64,000 nt of DNA from Rhynochetos jubatus (GCA_027574665.1 CM050656.1:1735001-1799000); one strand, 5' to 3'; positions 24,089 to 37,620 are shown, counted from the stretch's first letter. The notes: a model not told the origin generated them from the letters alone. Numbers and translations: made by a program.

Positions 24089-27000
24089 TCTTACTGAGAA
24101 ACAGGAGAGCTGCGTGGTGTGAGTGCCCCAGTATAGTTTGCATCAAAGTACCCAAGTGTAAAATGCCTTAGAAATCTGTGATCCCTGCACCGGCAAGTTA
24201 GCATGATTACTTCTCATGCAAAATTCAATCAAATTAGTATTCTCAATTGCTGACGTACTGGAATAATACAACTAAAGAAAGCGATTGGGATAATTTTATT
24301 TGTTGGTAAATACCAATAAATCGCATATCCTGCAAACTTGGACAAGTCCAGAAAAATACGTACCTTTTCCTTCTTCTGCCACGTGGATCATAAAAATCCT
24401 GGTGCTGGTGATGGGGGGAGGAAGGTGGTTTTTTCACCCTGAATACCAATTATTGGCTGTAACTGAGCTGCAAAGTGGCTTTATCTTACATGTTTTCTAC
24501 AAACACCTGACTGCAAACAGGCTGGGCTTTCCATTGAGTTGCTCAGACAAAGGCTTTAAACCTGTAGTGTTACAGCCTGACTTTACACCAGTTGGACTTG
24601 GAAAATTAGATGTTTACATCTTTATTTATGGCAATAATAATAAAAAAAAAGGAGGTCAGAATTTACTTAATAATTCTTTTCATGCTGCTGCCAGAAAATA
24701 GGCAGGATGGCGTGCTGGAATATATTCGCTCTGTTGGGGTAGCAGAGGGAAAAGGCAGTGACTGCCTTTTGTTCTAAGAATAAAAGTTTTAGAAGGGATT
24801 TGGCCCACTTCTGAGTAGAAAGCTGCCATTTTTACACAGTTCTTCCTTCAAATCAGGATTTTCAGAATTTAGGGCTAGGCATCCTTCTCAGGGCTAACCA
24901 AAATAGGAATATTTTGGCCCCGAGATGCTTACAGAAGTGCGGTTGCTTCATGCTGCTCTCTGCAGCCTACGTAGAGGCAAAATGCTTTTAAAGAAAACAA
25001 ACAACTTCTCCGTGCCTTATCCGTGCAACTTCTCCGATTACCGTTAGGGAATGGATGGACAGATCTTAATTGTCACTGAAGCATATTTTCACTCGTGTTT
25101 GTTGTCTTAGAATGAGTTTCTTATCTCGAAAGCCATCTTCTTCACAAGGCATTCTCAGTTTAGTATAACTCACAGTACCCTGAGCAGACTGGCTATTCCC
25201 AGCTGAGGAGCCTCTATTTATGTGTGTCTGTCAGGAGCAGAATTTATGACAGACCTGCAAGTTATGTGAACTTTAGATGTTTTCACAGTTGTTAAACTTG
25301 ACCAACTATTTGCAATAAGCCTGACTGCTAAAAACAGTTTTGGACTTAGCAGTTACCCCCAGCCGAAGTATGAGTATTATGCTTATAACCCCAGCAACCC
25401 CCAGACTGCTCGTTGGGAGGGGAAAATGCTCTATTCCTGCTTTGACATAATTCCTAGGAAGGCCATTTAGACAAATATGTTTTCCTCTAGATTTTTAAAG
25501 GAGTCTGGAATTTCAGATCATCTTTTTCCATGTTGCTCGCCATCCACTATCCTTACTTCGTGGTGCCTGGCCTCACCCTCATCCCATCAAAGGAACCACG
25601 TACATGTATTTCAGGGCAAGAGTCACCACATTGAGAAGAACAAGGCTACATGCCTGTAAAACTAATTATCTGCAACTGATTACTGGTATCTGAATTAGTA
25701 GCGGGGTGTCTAACAGCGATGCAAAATGCCGAGCAGGTACAGGGCTCATGCGCTGGGTCCGTACCCACGGCCCTGTGTCCAGACAGCCCTCGTGCACGCT
25801 GTGTGCTCCGGCATCGCGGCGGGTAGAGCTCAGCAATTCAGCTCAGCAGCTCCGGCAGGACCTGGGCAAACGTTGTTAAATAAAAGAAGTAATACAGCTC
25901 ATTTTTGCAGTGAGTTTCAGCTTATGGTACTGTTATTTTTTTGTAGCAATTGTGGGCTATAGTAGTTATTGATGGTGCAAATTTTTGGTCAAATAATAGT
26001 TTAAACAAGCTAAACGTTATACGTATTATTTTTAATTAACTTGTGCTGTGGCATGTGTTTCACTTTTAGTTCAAGTGTCAGATTTGTGAAGTCTGTTTTT
26101 CATCATGCTTAAGGTTAAAATATTAGGTCACCAGAAGAAAGACCTATTTGAGTCACAGAAGACAAATTAAATGTTAGAAGGAAGGAGAGGGGAGGGAGGA
26201 GCAGAAATAAAGCCGTGACTTCAGAAAATAAGGTAAAGCAGGAAAGAGTTAGTGAGAGATAGGCTGCACAAGTCCTGAAACTCATTTTGTAGTGCTCAGT
26301 ATTGACTCTTGCTGCCCGCCTACACGTTGTGGTAGCAGTTAGGGATAATTCAAAGCTGTATTTGCAGTGTCCCCAGGCCCAGGAATGAGCGGGATATTGC
26401 CTTCTGTAAGAAGTTCCTCTCGAGCAAAGACCGATCTGCAATAGCTTGATCAGGGAATGAACCAGGTCTCAGACGGTTGCTGGGGAGTGGGAAGTTTGGG
26501 TGTCCTTCCATAGGAGAGAAAGAAAAAAGTGCATAGTGTGGAAAAAATAGCTTGAAAACGCAGATACTTTCCCATGTTATTTAAATAGTCTGCGTGTTAA
26601 CACTGTAAAAATGTGTCTCTTGCTTTGGATTAAATGCTTTTGGGTTTGATGTTCCCAGCTACGAATGTGTGTTATTTCCTGTTTATTCCAGAAGACTCGA
26701 CTGTCCTGTTGCAGAAGTAGGTGTGTGCCATACAGCAGCACGGAAAATCTCTTTTGCTGAACGCTTGAGCAGTTTCAGTCGTCAGCAATGAATAAGCAGT
26801 TGTGAGAGAGACAGGAATCATTAGAAACGCTAACTGGAAAATGTAAAATGTTCATTTTTCCTTCAAAAAAGGACATCTGACGAGAGAGATTCACGTAAGG
26901 CAAACAGAAAGGTGTTACTTAAAAGCTTGTGCTTACTCTCACCCTCTTCTAATCAGAGGGGTTCAAAGTACCCTCGTCCCTGCTGTTTTCGCAAACCAAG

Positions 27001-27943
27001 CTGTGGGAGTACCCAGCTCCTTATGCATTAAATGCCACACTTTTGGTGTAAAGAGACCCTCTCGTGTGGTATCAATTGCATGAACACCCGCTCTGAGGCC
27101 CCGTTATGCCTGCAGAGAGGCAGTAAAATATTTGGGAATAAAGCTCTTAATGTCCAGATCGAGCCATTTGAAAGGTGTCTCAACCCTGACTGTGTTTCGC
27201 TTATATTTAAAGTTTCTTTTTTGAATACATCACAGAGGTGCACTTTTCTCTAAATTATGATGGGGGGGAGGAGTCAAATTTGTGGGGGAGATGCACAGTG
27301 TAATCTGCAATTTATTTAATTGCTCAGTGAAATTTAAACAACCTCCCTACCTTCATGTGACTAAATAATGAATAAATTCCTCAACACTGGGGAGTTTTAT
27401 CTGGCTGGGACTGAACACACTCCAAGTCTGTACTTTGTGATACGGCCTATTTGTAGTCGGATGTATATCCTTCTGGCAGACCCCAGAGGGGCAGGAAGGT
27501 GGTGTATTCTCCCGTTCCTACGTCAAAAATTGCCAGCCTTGCGCAGCAGCAAGCAAACCTGTAGTAATTCTCCCATATGGCAAAGCTCTAGGTGGAGAAC
27601 GGGCTCCAGGGAATATCAGCTTCCCTGTGAAACAGGTCATTTAAATACTCTTGGTGCATATGAAAGCAATGAGACGCTGGACTGAGGAGCTCCGTCGGGT
27701 CTGTCAGCTTGCTATCAGCGGTACAGATAACACTGGACCATGCTGGGATGGCTGGGCACGGGTGGCTGATGGCGATGCGGCAGTCAGGCTGCAGTTTGCT
27801 TTGAGGCTGCTTATAAAAGGTGTGTGCAGAAACGTCCCAGTTATTTGGGATTTGGACAAAAATCTGAGGGATGGGGCTGAGGCACTTAGAGGAATTCTCG
27901 TCCCTTTGCCTGTCTCTCTTATTTCGTGGCCAGCTTCCCAGCT

Positions 27944-28130
27944 CCGTGCCTGAGGGTCGTTCTCACGCCGCGTGGGAGATGGATGTGGATGTGACGTGGT
28001 CCAGTCCTGGCCATCCGCTCCCGAGGGCCGTCAGACCGAGGGCCTGAGCCCCGGCGGGACGGAGAAGGAGTCTGGTATCACTCGGGGCAGAGCGGCCGCA
28101 GCCGATTTATGGGGTGAAGCTGATGATCGT
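27944..28130 (+). promoter_or_regulatory. CpG-dense patch in intron 4
   Basis: About 18 CpG dinucleotides fall in about 190 bp of GC-rich sequence, against sparse CpG in the flanking intron. It contains a NotI-type GCGGCCGC at about 28092. No initiator or TATA box is evident. It could be an enhancer or minor promoter with low germline methylation, or simply a GC-rich island; function is unproven. Confidence 0.35.
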
Positions 28131-28544
28131 TCCATCAAAAACTCCTTATCTAGAGGTTAATGCCTGATGAGAGGCGGATAAGGAACGTGTGTGTGAGATC
28201 ATTGCAGCTCCGTGAGGGAATCCAGGAGGAGGGAGTGTGTTTTGCTGTGCAGTACAAAGGTTTGATACAAGAGGCAACGTTTAGCACTTGTAATCTTATC
28301 CTGCTGGACTGCTCTTCAGAAACATTTTCCTGGTTTTCCCTCTCTGCATCTAGAAGCTTGGACGAAACAACCTTCCAAACGTAACCTTAAAATAGCTTTG
28401 TCAAACTAAACATCAGTGCAAGAAGTTTCCTGCCATTTCCATAACTGCGAGCATATGATTTGCAGTTCATCTTGAATGATGATGTAAGAAATCTGCCAGG
28501 AAAGATCCAGCCGCTGTTACCGGGGTTGTTCCCTAACCAGCTGC

Positions 28545-28592
28545 AGCTGCACAGCGAGCGCCGCCGGCGCGCGCCCGCGCTCACAGGAGTGC
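28545..28592. promoter_or_regulatory. short CGCG-rich cluster
   Basis: About nine CpGs are packed into a 32-bp core (28552-28584, including GGCGCGCGCCCGCGC), in otherwise ordinary intronic sequence about 450 bp after the patch at 28.0 kb. The alternating pyrimidine-purine CGCGCG is a Z-DNA-prone motif. Regulatory function is a guess. Confidence 0.3.
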
Positions 28593-31500
28593 CCGTGGAT
28601 GTGCAGGAGCGTGGGTAGGGAAGGGGTTGTTAGGGAGTGTTTAAGAGGAGAGAAGGAGGGAATCTTAGAGGCTGACATCCCAGCTGATTGATCTATTTTT
28701 GGTCAACCTTTAGCTCAGATTCATAGCCACCATTATTGAGCTTTTCTAGGCAGCTTTTGCTTCCCCTAAATGAGTCATTTTGATAGAGACACTGTAAAAC
28801 TTTCTTATGATGACAAAGAAAAACACGCAGTAATTGCTTCGGTGCATCCTTGCCAAGGGATTAACTCCGTGAGAGATGGCTTTTATTAAGCCTCCACAAC
28901 CGTGGGTGCTGCCGCGCTGCCCAGATGAGGTTAGTAGGAAACACATGTCAGCTCTCAGCAGTGATGTTTATGTCTCTGCCCAAACCTGCCTCCTTTCAGC
29001 ACCGAAATCCTCCGACGAGAAGGGACTGGGGGAGGGGAGGGCAACGAAACGCAACCCCGAGAAGCGCTCAGATCAGTGTGTTTGGGTGATTGTAAGGTTT
29101 TGGCCTGGGTCAGGGGATTTTGTCCCACTTTTAGCGGAGAATGGCCATGCTGTGGCCTCGGCGCTGGCCCCGTCCTCTCGGTGCCACCCCGTGTGCTGAG
29201 CTGTGCGAAACAGCGTCCCAAACCCACGTTAATTTTGGATGTGGGGCGTCATGTTAAACCAGCTACCAGTCTGGGATGTGAGGTAACGACTGAGCAGTTA
29301 CTTAGGCAGGTCGGATTTGCTTATTGATTTTTTAAACGACTCTTATTTTTAGGAAGGAGGTGTATCGGCGGTGCTGTGGAACCCTGAATTTATCGATGGC
29401 AAAGGACAGCGCCATTAATATTTTATTTTATGGCTGCGCTTTCCTAGCGAACCATTTAACCCCCACCTGCCCCGCCACTCTAAAGGGGCGTCAGAAGAGC
29501 AATAGCTTATATTACACAGAACTTTTCTTTGAATTACACAGCGACGTGCGAGTCTGGGCAATTCTCTTCTCTTTGCAAAGTAAAACGCAGCCCTCACGTT
29601 TCTGAAATATTGCTGTGAAACAGAGCCAGTGTGTTCCCGTTTTCAAAGCGAGGCACAAGCAACCGGGTTGTGCTCTTTGGAAAGTATGACAGAGTATTAT
29701 TCATCTGTTTGCTTTAAGGGATATCTGCCAAGTTAAAACTCTTTTCCTTTTATTCTGTGCAAAGCTGGAACATGAGTACGGAACAAAACACAGTTTATTT
29801 AACAATGTACAAATAATTTATACAGCATTAATGCCTGTACAGAGGGTGTGTTGGGTATATGTAATAACAACAATAATTTATTGATACACCTTCTAATTAA
29901 CTGCCGAGTTTTCTAGCGCATGTTTCTTCCCTCCGTGCTGTCACCCCTCAGCATTCATCATGAGCTCAACTCCCGAAAGCAACACCCTCTGGAACCCCAG
30001 GTTTAGGTTGCGAGTTTGTAGGTGCCTGACTCGAGCGTTAAGCCGGACCCTTTTGCTGCAGCTCCTGGGAGGAGGCAGGAGTCTCCCCAGGTGCCGTGCG
30101 GATCCCCAGCTGTGCCGGGGGACTTGCCTGTGCCGGGGTGCCGGGAGCTGAGCCATCCGCTCGCGCTTCTGTTGTCCCGTGGCAGCAAGCAGCAGTTTTT
30201 CCTTGGAAGAGCAGGGTATAAAGCACTTGGTTGTCTGAACTAGGCAACGTTGGCTGCATTTTCCCATCAGTACTCTGCTGTTGGATATAAATTATTTAGA
30301 TAAACAGCTCTGACTAGGTTAGTGCTAGGGTAGAACTTTTTTTTTTAAGCAAGACAAAATGCCTTTCACTTTGGAAGTGAAAAATATGTCTGGACAGTCT
30401 TCACACAGAGCCAAGGACACTCCATCTCCACTTGGTAGAGCTCGGAGATAATGCAGCGTTTATTTGCTTTTGCTCTTCAGATCGGTTAATCTTCATCAGT
30501 CAGTCTGGTTTTGCAGCACACCTTAATCCCACGCTGGCTGTACACGGCCGTCTTCCAGTGTCGCCGAACGTTGTGGTGACCCTTCCCTTCCTGCTTTTAT
30601 TAATCCTACTGCCGCTGTGTACCCTCCCCGGTTGACACTGCTGTCAGTTAGAGTTTGGTTCCCAAAGTAATGGTAGTCCAACGATCTGTCTGACCAACCG
30701 ACGAACAGACCCGAGCGTGAGTATGTATCGTAGCTGGCTGATGTTGGAACAGGCATCAGGAGAGAAAGCGATGCTCCTGACTCTGACCTTGGGACACTCA
30801 CAGCGTTTGGGACTTTGTCCTGCCTTGTCTTACATCTCTCTCTTGCCATTTTTGCTCAAGATAGCAGTATTAGTTGTGTGTTTATGATTCTTCCTCGCTG
30901 GGTGCTCATTCAAATCCTTAAAGCAAAAGAAAAAAAGGGGAAAAAAGAAGAGAGAAAGAAATCCATGGGATGTGGCAGAAATGACCACACAATTACACCA
31001 TCCTCCGAATATGTATTTTTAGTACACTGGATATTGTAAAAATAAATACAGCGTGAGCTCCCAAGGTTCGTTTTTTCTATTAATTTATTAAATACTTCCA
31101 AGTGAACTCATGTTAAAGCCTCGTTACAAAGCTTTCGCTAAGCTTAAGTTCCTGGACCTGTTGTTGGCATTTGCTGGGAACGTTGGATAGATTTGGGCGG
31201 TTTCTGTATTTAGAAAAAGACTGGCAAAGAAAAGGCAGTGTGTTGGGAAGTGGACTTTGAGGGAGAATCTTGCAGAAAGGGTTAGTGTTTAGAAACTGGA
31301 CTGCAGGGACGCGTTCGGGTGAGGTGGATCCCGTGCAGCCCCTCTGGGTTTAGCGCGAGCCGATAAGCAAATTGCAAACTGGTTGGTATCCCTTTTCCGC
31401 TGCTGCAAGGCACTTTGCCTGGTTTGTGTGGGGATCCTGGAAAGCTGCTGCAGTTTCAAGTCAGGGGCGATTAGAAATTCTCCCCAGTTTCAGGCTGCAG

Positions 31501-32105
31501 CAGGAAGGGGTTGTGCTGGGAGGTGAACCAACTTCCCGATTCACTGCGGCCATCACACCATGAGATAGAGACATCCCTCCTGATACAGCCCGTGCAACGA
31601 CCTCCGCTGGGATCCCGGTGCAAAGTCAGAGGTTTTGGTGCTCCCTTCCTTTCCTTTCACGTTTTTAGGCATTACTGTATCTCCCCTAAGAAACAACCCT
31701 CCGGGGAGCTTCTATTAAGGAATCGCTGCCTCAGGAGTGCCACCGCGCTTGGTCCCGCTGCCTGTTGCTGATACTGGATCCGCCTGGAAGAGGGCCAGGG
31801 AGTTTGTGGCGTGCAGGAAGCTGCAGACATCGGTAATGGGGTAACCTTTACAAAGAGGAGCACCTCCGTCGCGTGTATAAAGCACCCCTGCATTGCGGAC
31901 AGCGCAGCGATGCAGCAGTGCCGCAGCAGTGCCAGCCCCAGCGGCAGATGGTGTTGGAGTCTCAAACTGCCCTGCCTGTTCCGAGCGGGCCTTCTCGTTC
32001 ACCGCGAGACCTTTGCATGTGGAGCTGTAAACGCTCTTTCGCTTTCATGGTTACCTCTTCAGTGTGCCAAAGTGAGATGGGGTGAAAGAGAATATCCCGG
32101 ACAGA

Positions 32106-32458
32106 AGAGAAGGGTCTTTCTGTGCAGTTGGGTGACGCCAAGTGGAGGATCTTGCTGTGCAGTTGGGTGACGCCAAGAGAAGGGTCTCACTGTGCAGTTG
32201 GGTAACGCCAAGTGGAGGATCTCGCTGTGCAGTTGGGTAACGCCAAGTGGAGGATCTTGCTGTGCAGTTGGGTGACGCCAAGTGGAGGATCTTGCTGTGC
32301 AGTTGGGTGACGCCAAGAGAAGGGTCTCACTGTGCAGTTGGGTAACGCCAAGTGGAGGATCTCGCTGTGCAGTTGGGTAACACCAAGTGGAGGATCTTGC
32401 TGTACAGTTGGGTGACACCAAGAGAAGGGTCTCGCTGTGCAGTTGGGTGACGCCAAGA
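32106..32458. repeat. 35-bp minisatellite, ten copies, 140-bp higher order
   Basis: Ten tandem copies of a 35-bp unit start at 32121, 32156, 32191, 32226, 32261, 32296, 32331, 32366, 32401 and 32436, with a partial unit before. Every unit begins with a TGTGCAGTTGGGTRACRCCAA-like core (TGTAC in copy 9). It is followed by one of two 14-bp variants: GTGGAGGATCTYGC (type B) or GAGAAGGGTCTCRC (type A). Copies 1-3 equal copies 5-7 base for base, and copy 4 differs from copy 8 at one base, so a four-unit 140-bp block has been duplicated. The unit has no stop codon in any minus-strand frame, which yields overlapping minus-strand open frames up to 154 codons that are not genes. Confidence 0.98.
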
Positions 32459-33555
32459 AAGCCATTGGGAGGGTCTGAGTGAGAAGCAAAAAAGGAGGAG
32501 AAGCATGAACTTGCACTGGCCATTCTTTGGGGTTGGGTTATTACTTTGTTAGCATTTCAGTATGTGGTAAGCTGCCGGTGACCCAGGACGGACAGATGTA
32601 AACATTGCTATCATAGAATGGCAGAAAATGAACAAGGGGAAAATGAACCCAAGTGGTGACCATGAATTCTGTGTCAATTGTTTGGAATTTTTTGTGTGTG
32701 CTGTGACTTGGTCTCTCTTTCTGGCACCGTCGACGTGACCCTTGTTGAGACTTCTATCTTAAACTGTATGTGAAGGACAGGGGGACAGGGTCCTTTTATT
32801 CATACAGGCACTTGCTGATGTTCAGATGTACCCAGAGAGATGTGAAGTACCTTATTACGGTGCTGATCTTTCTATGCAGCCTCTGTAATCCATGGAAAGA
32901 AAGACGCTGGTCAAGCCCAGGCTGCATGAGGATCCAGTGCATCCCACGTTGATGCAGGCTCTCGGTTAGGTCAGATTACATTAGTGAATTGGTGTGGACA
33001 CCCTTCAAAGCTCTTAGTCTTCTGTAAACTTTGTGCAATCAGATACTTAAAGACACCTGAGTATAGTGTAAATTTAATCCATGGTACTATTATTACATGA
33101 AGCCAGAAGTATTGTCGCAGGGGGAACTGCCGTGGGATCTAAAAGCAATGGGCAAGCTCCAAGATAAACATCAAGGCTAGAAATATTTAAAGACCCAAAC
33201 AGAAAACAGAGTGGAAACCAAATCTGAAAAGAAATACTCTTAAAACACTACAGTGCAGTATCATCTGTCAGTCATTAAAATCCAGCGCTTTCCTTTTTCT
33301 TCTGTAGTCTTCCCTGAATGGTTGCCAGGGCTTTGCGGGGTGCAGGCAGTGGGAGAGACAGGAGTCAGTCGAGGGGCAGCACCCAGACCCTGAGACCTGC
33401 CTTGCCTTAAGCACAGAAGGTTCCGGTGAGCCCGTGTCCATGGGTTTCACCTGCCGACTGCACTAGGTCAGTGGGGAGTTTGCACAAGTGAGTAAGTCCA
33501 TCCCCAGTCAGCACTGTCTACCGGCTTAGATTGACTTCCACTGCGTTTGGACTTA

Positions 33556-34018
33556 GAATCACAGAATCACAGCATGGGTTGGGTTGGAAAGGACCTTAAA
33601 GACCACCCAGTCCCACCCCCTGCCACAGGCAGGGACACCCTCCACTAGCCCAGGTTGCTCCAAGCCTCATCCAGCCTGGCCTTGGACACTCCCAGGGATG
33701 GGGCATCCACAGCTTCTCTGGGCAGCCTGTCCCAGTGCCCCCCACCCTCTCCGGGAAGAATTCCTTCCTGATGTCCCATCTCAATCTCCCTCTTGCCGTT
33801 TCAACCCGTTACCCCTTGTCCTGTCACTCCCTGCCCTTGTAAAATGTCCCCCCCAGCTTTCTTGTAGCCCCCCAGGCACTGGAAGGGGCTGTAAGGTATC
33901 CCCGGAGCCTTCCCTTCTCCAGGCTGAACCCCCCAACTCCCCCAGCCTGTCCCCATGGCAGGAGGGCTCCAGCCCTCTGAGCATCTCCGTGGCCTCCTCT
34001 GGACTCACTCCAATTTAA
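33556..34018 (-). repeat. long CR1 LINE 3' fragment
   Basis: A roughly 460-bp antisense CR1. It runs from AATCACAGAATCACAGCATGG and the GGTTGGAAAGGACCTTAAAG block, through AGCTTCTCTGGGCAGCCTG, TTACCCCTTGTCCTGTCACT, CCTTCTCCAGGCTGAACC and GCATCTCCGTGGCCTCCTCT. The farther part corresponds to the end of the CR1 reverse-transcriptase ORF and the start of its 3' UTR. It explains the + strand open frame at 33584-34018. Confidence 0.95.
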
Positions 34019-37000
34019 GCTTGTCTGTAAATTTTAACACGTCAGTTTCTGAGTCAGGCCTAATTTACCTCCTGTTTGAGCCAGAGGGACCCATCCGTTC
34101 TCTGCAGGTAGAGTTGGATCAGGACCACGAAGCAGGTACACGTTTGAGCAGTGATGCTGTGCTTCGCTTACAAGAAGCGTGTGAGGTATGCAAAACATGA
34201 ACTGTGTAAAAGGCATCGGGGATCTCAGCCTTGATCCCAAGAAAGCGATAGCTGTGTTTTAAAGCCAGCCGCTGGAGCGGCTGCCAGTTGGCAGCAGGAG
34301 GTGGGGAATGTGTTTAAGCCACATAGGAGCTCTGCATGCTATTGTGGGCTCCGTGACAGGCTATGGCTCTGGTTTTGGATGAAACGCCTGGTGAGCAGAG
34401 GGTGTTCGGCCTCGGCACAAATCTGTTCAGTGGGATATGGTCTTGGGGAGCTGGCGGCTGCCCCCCGAAAAGGCCGTGTGGGGAGCAGTGGCTCAGGGAG
34501 TGTCTGTCTGGCAGAGTTGCAGCTGCATTGGCAGCAGCGTTGTCTCCAGGGCTGCCCTGGGTATCACCGGGTAGAGCTTCGGTTGCCCATCGGGACACAA
34601 AGGGATGCCCAGGGAGGCCCTAGGTATATCTAGGCCCTAGATGTAAACATCTCCATCCCGAACCTTCTCATAGAAAAGAGCCGTAGGAGTTAGGGAGGGG
34701 AGGAGACATCATGATGCAGAGGCAAGAGGGGATTTCATGTCACCCCAAACGGCTCACGAAGGATGACACAGAAACGGAGCCAGGGAGTATGATGTGGCCA
34801 CTTGTTCATTGACGAGCGTGTGCCAATAACTTCACCACGAGGACGTGTTACCAGCCTGGGATCAGGACTCCTGTTGCGGGAGCTGCTATCTTGAGCTCCT
34901 GAGAGCTGGCAGGAGCAAGAGATGAACCTCACGGCCCTTGTTTATCACCGTGCCCTCGCAGAGCAGCTCTGGGAGCAGAGACCAGGGGGTGTCAGGGGTC
35001 CTTCTGTCATACTCTGATGCTCCTGTCCCTTTCCTTTGAGTTATCCTTCTGCCCCATTATGGAGCTGATTTTGAAAACAATTCAAAGTAGGGCCTGCTCC
35101 ATTTCAGCTACTAATCTCATGTGTTATCTCTGAATTCAGGGCTGGCATGCAGCCCCAGGGCAGAGGTGGTGGGATACAGGCTCTCCTCTCTAATCTTCAC
35201 CTTCTGAGATTATCTCCAAAATCCTGCTTCTCCGGGCATTTCCATCCATAAACTGGTGTCCCTGCTCACTCCCAACCCTTGCTGGGCAGCTATTGCAGTT
35301 AAATCTTTAGTTCAAAGGTGAGCCTCAGAGTGAGGTGGGTTTGCTTTGCTGGTATGTTGATAGCGCATTCCTCTTGGTTTTGTCTCCTTGTCTCGTTGTG
35401 TGCTTGAATTGCAATGCTGGATCGCCCTCAGGAGCCGTGCTGTTGGGTCTAGTCCCTGAGTTAAATTCCATAATAAATTACAACAAATAAGAACTAAATA
35501 ACGAATTATATCCTATTGGGGATTCTATTGATTAGAAGATGAGAATTGACCTCCAGAGCTTGCATTAGCTGTTGTGGTTTTGTGGCTCAGCTGTTTCCTC
35601 TTCTCTTCAAGAACCAACAGAGTAGAAATATTTCCACCAGAGCCGATTCCACACAGAAACACATGGATGTGGCTGTGTGTGTCTGTTTACAGAACGTTGG
35701 CTGGGTACTCTCCATTATCCGAGCATCTCAGCCTACCATCACTCTAGTTAATGAGTTTAATTGGCAGTTTAAAGGTTGTGCTTTTGCAATACGATTTTCA
35801 GCGTACTTGGGAACATCTTGGGACCATCATCCGATGAAGCCTGGGCCCCTTCCCGTTGATTTCTCAATTGCTGTGAGATGTCTGTGGAAGGAGGCTTCCA
35901 TCTCTACCATCCCTCTTCGCTCCCCTGTCTTCACAGTCATAAATTACTGCGGGTAATTCCTGGTGTCGAGCTTCTCCCTGTGAACTGGAAAACAGCGCCG
36001 TGTGAATCCTGGGATGGTGCTTTGGAGCTGATGGCTGCGGAGTGCGGGGAGATGTTTGGGGTGTCCTGGAAAGCGACCCTACCACTTCTCCCCGCTAATC
36101 CCATTAGCTCGCCCTGGCCCTGTGACAGGGGCTGGGAGCCCGGCTGCAGGCTGGCCGCTCTCTAAGCCATGCACACAATGAATGGGTGACTTCAAAGAGG
36201 CTAAATGGAATTTGCATTTCCAAGCTCTCACAGCCAAGGTCTTCAGGAAGGGATGAAAGTGTCTTTTGTTAAACTTAATGGCAGAGTTGATTAAAAAAGC
36301 TCTGATTTTTCCCTATTAATGGCACGGTCTGATTCCACTGTTAAGCTTTCAGCATCTGGGGGAGGATGAATTCTGCAAGAAAAAAAAAAGCACACAAAGA
36401 AAGTAACCTGTTGCCTACCCAGCTGTGATCAGTCTTAGGGATATGCCAATATCATTTTTCCTAACTTGAGAGCCATACAGGAGCTGTCCCAGCTGGGTAC
36501 CAGCATGAATATTAAAGAAATGACCAGCAATTTTTTCTTGGGCATCTCTCTTTGCCGGGGCCTCGGAGAAGCCGAGGTGTCTGCCTTTCAGAAAGCGGGT
36601 TCCAAATATATCCAACCAGATTCTCAGAGCAAGCAAGTCAAAAGGGTTGATGCACACAGTCGGTGCGTGTCTCAGTGATCACGTATGCAGCCCCCTCCTC
36701 AAAACATCCATAAAGCTCTCCGCTGTGTGCCAGCACGTAGCTGCTGATTATCTGTTCAAAATAAGCAGTGACTGCTCTGGTCCTCAGAGGTTTAGTAATT
36801 TCCTTTCTTTGCTTTGTTCGAAGAATATTGGCAAATAATTTCACATCTGGATTTATGTATTAAATGTCTCCTATATTGCATAAAACAAAGCACCTAATGA
36901 AAGAAATCTGTCTGTTTAACTCCCGTCTTAGCTATGGTTCTGTTTCAGCAATAACCGTTACCACACTCACGGAAGATTGAAGAAACATTTCCTGTTCCGA

Positions 37001-37506
37001 GGGTATCAGTGCTGGGAGTGCTTTGATTTTCTCTATACACTTTAAATTCTGTCTCCGCTAGCATGACTCTTCCTGCTGTGTTTATCAATATTAAATACAA
37101 GTTTGGTTCAAAAGCAGAAAACAGCACGTCAGTTGCTTTAAATAAACATCAGTCTGGGGGGTTTCAGGTTTTCTAATCAAGGCCGGCTATAGTCATACAG
37201 CCCTCCCCCTCATCCCAAAAGCGTTCATTTCATACAGCATTAGTGCATATTCTGGCCAACCTGAAATGCCACTAAACTCTTTTTACCAGGCAGCTGAAGC
37301 TTTTTGAAAAAAATAAACAGTCAAGATCTGTTCTGTAAGGTTTATATCCTTATATTCGCTTTGGGCTCGCTTGTGAGATACTGAAAACTTCCTGGAGCAG
37401 TGTGGGAATCCCTTCAGCTTCCAGTCATCCCGGGCACAAAGCCGGTGCCATGCCCCCTGTGCTACCCAAGGAGCATATAATCCCTTATCAGAGGCTTTTA
37501 ATGGAG

Positions 37507-37620
37507 GGGACGGCGGCGTGCGGGCTCCCGCGCTGGGCCAGCGTCACCCAGAACGAATCGCCGAGCGCAGGACAAACGCCGTGAGCCCCGGGCAGCAGCC
37601 TCTGAGGATACAAGGGCCGG
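37507..37620. promoter_or_regulatory. CpG-dense patch about 100 bp upstream of exon 5
   Basis: About 14 CpGs lie within 80 bp (37511-37590), for example GGACGGCGGCGTGCGGGCTC. It sits between AT-rich intron sequence and the acceptor of exon 5. A CATATAAT motif lies at about 37473. It could mark an internal promoter or enhancer next to the first CRD exon, but no transcript evidence is visible here. Confidence 0.3.

Noticed and set aside
32059-32523. 154-codon minus-strand open frame with repeated peptide
   Set aside because: It is the translation of the 35-bp minisatellite, whose unit lacks stops in all three minus-strand frames; the overlapping 109- and 76-codon frames are the same artefact.
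33584-34018. 144-codon + strand frame
   Set aside because: Antisense translation of a CR1 fragment.
34613-34643. Palindrome-like AGGCCCTAG repeated 8 bp apart
   Set aside because: Two 9-bp direct copies are short enough to arise by chance and nothing else supports a site.
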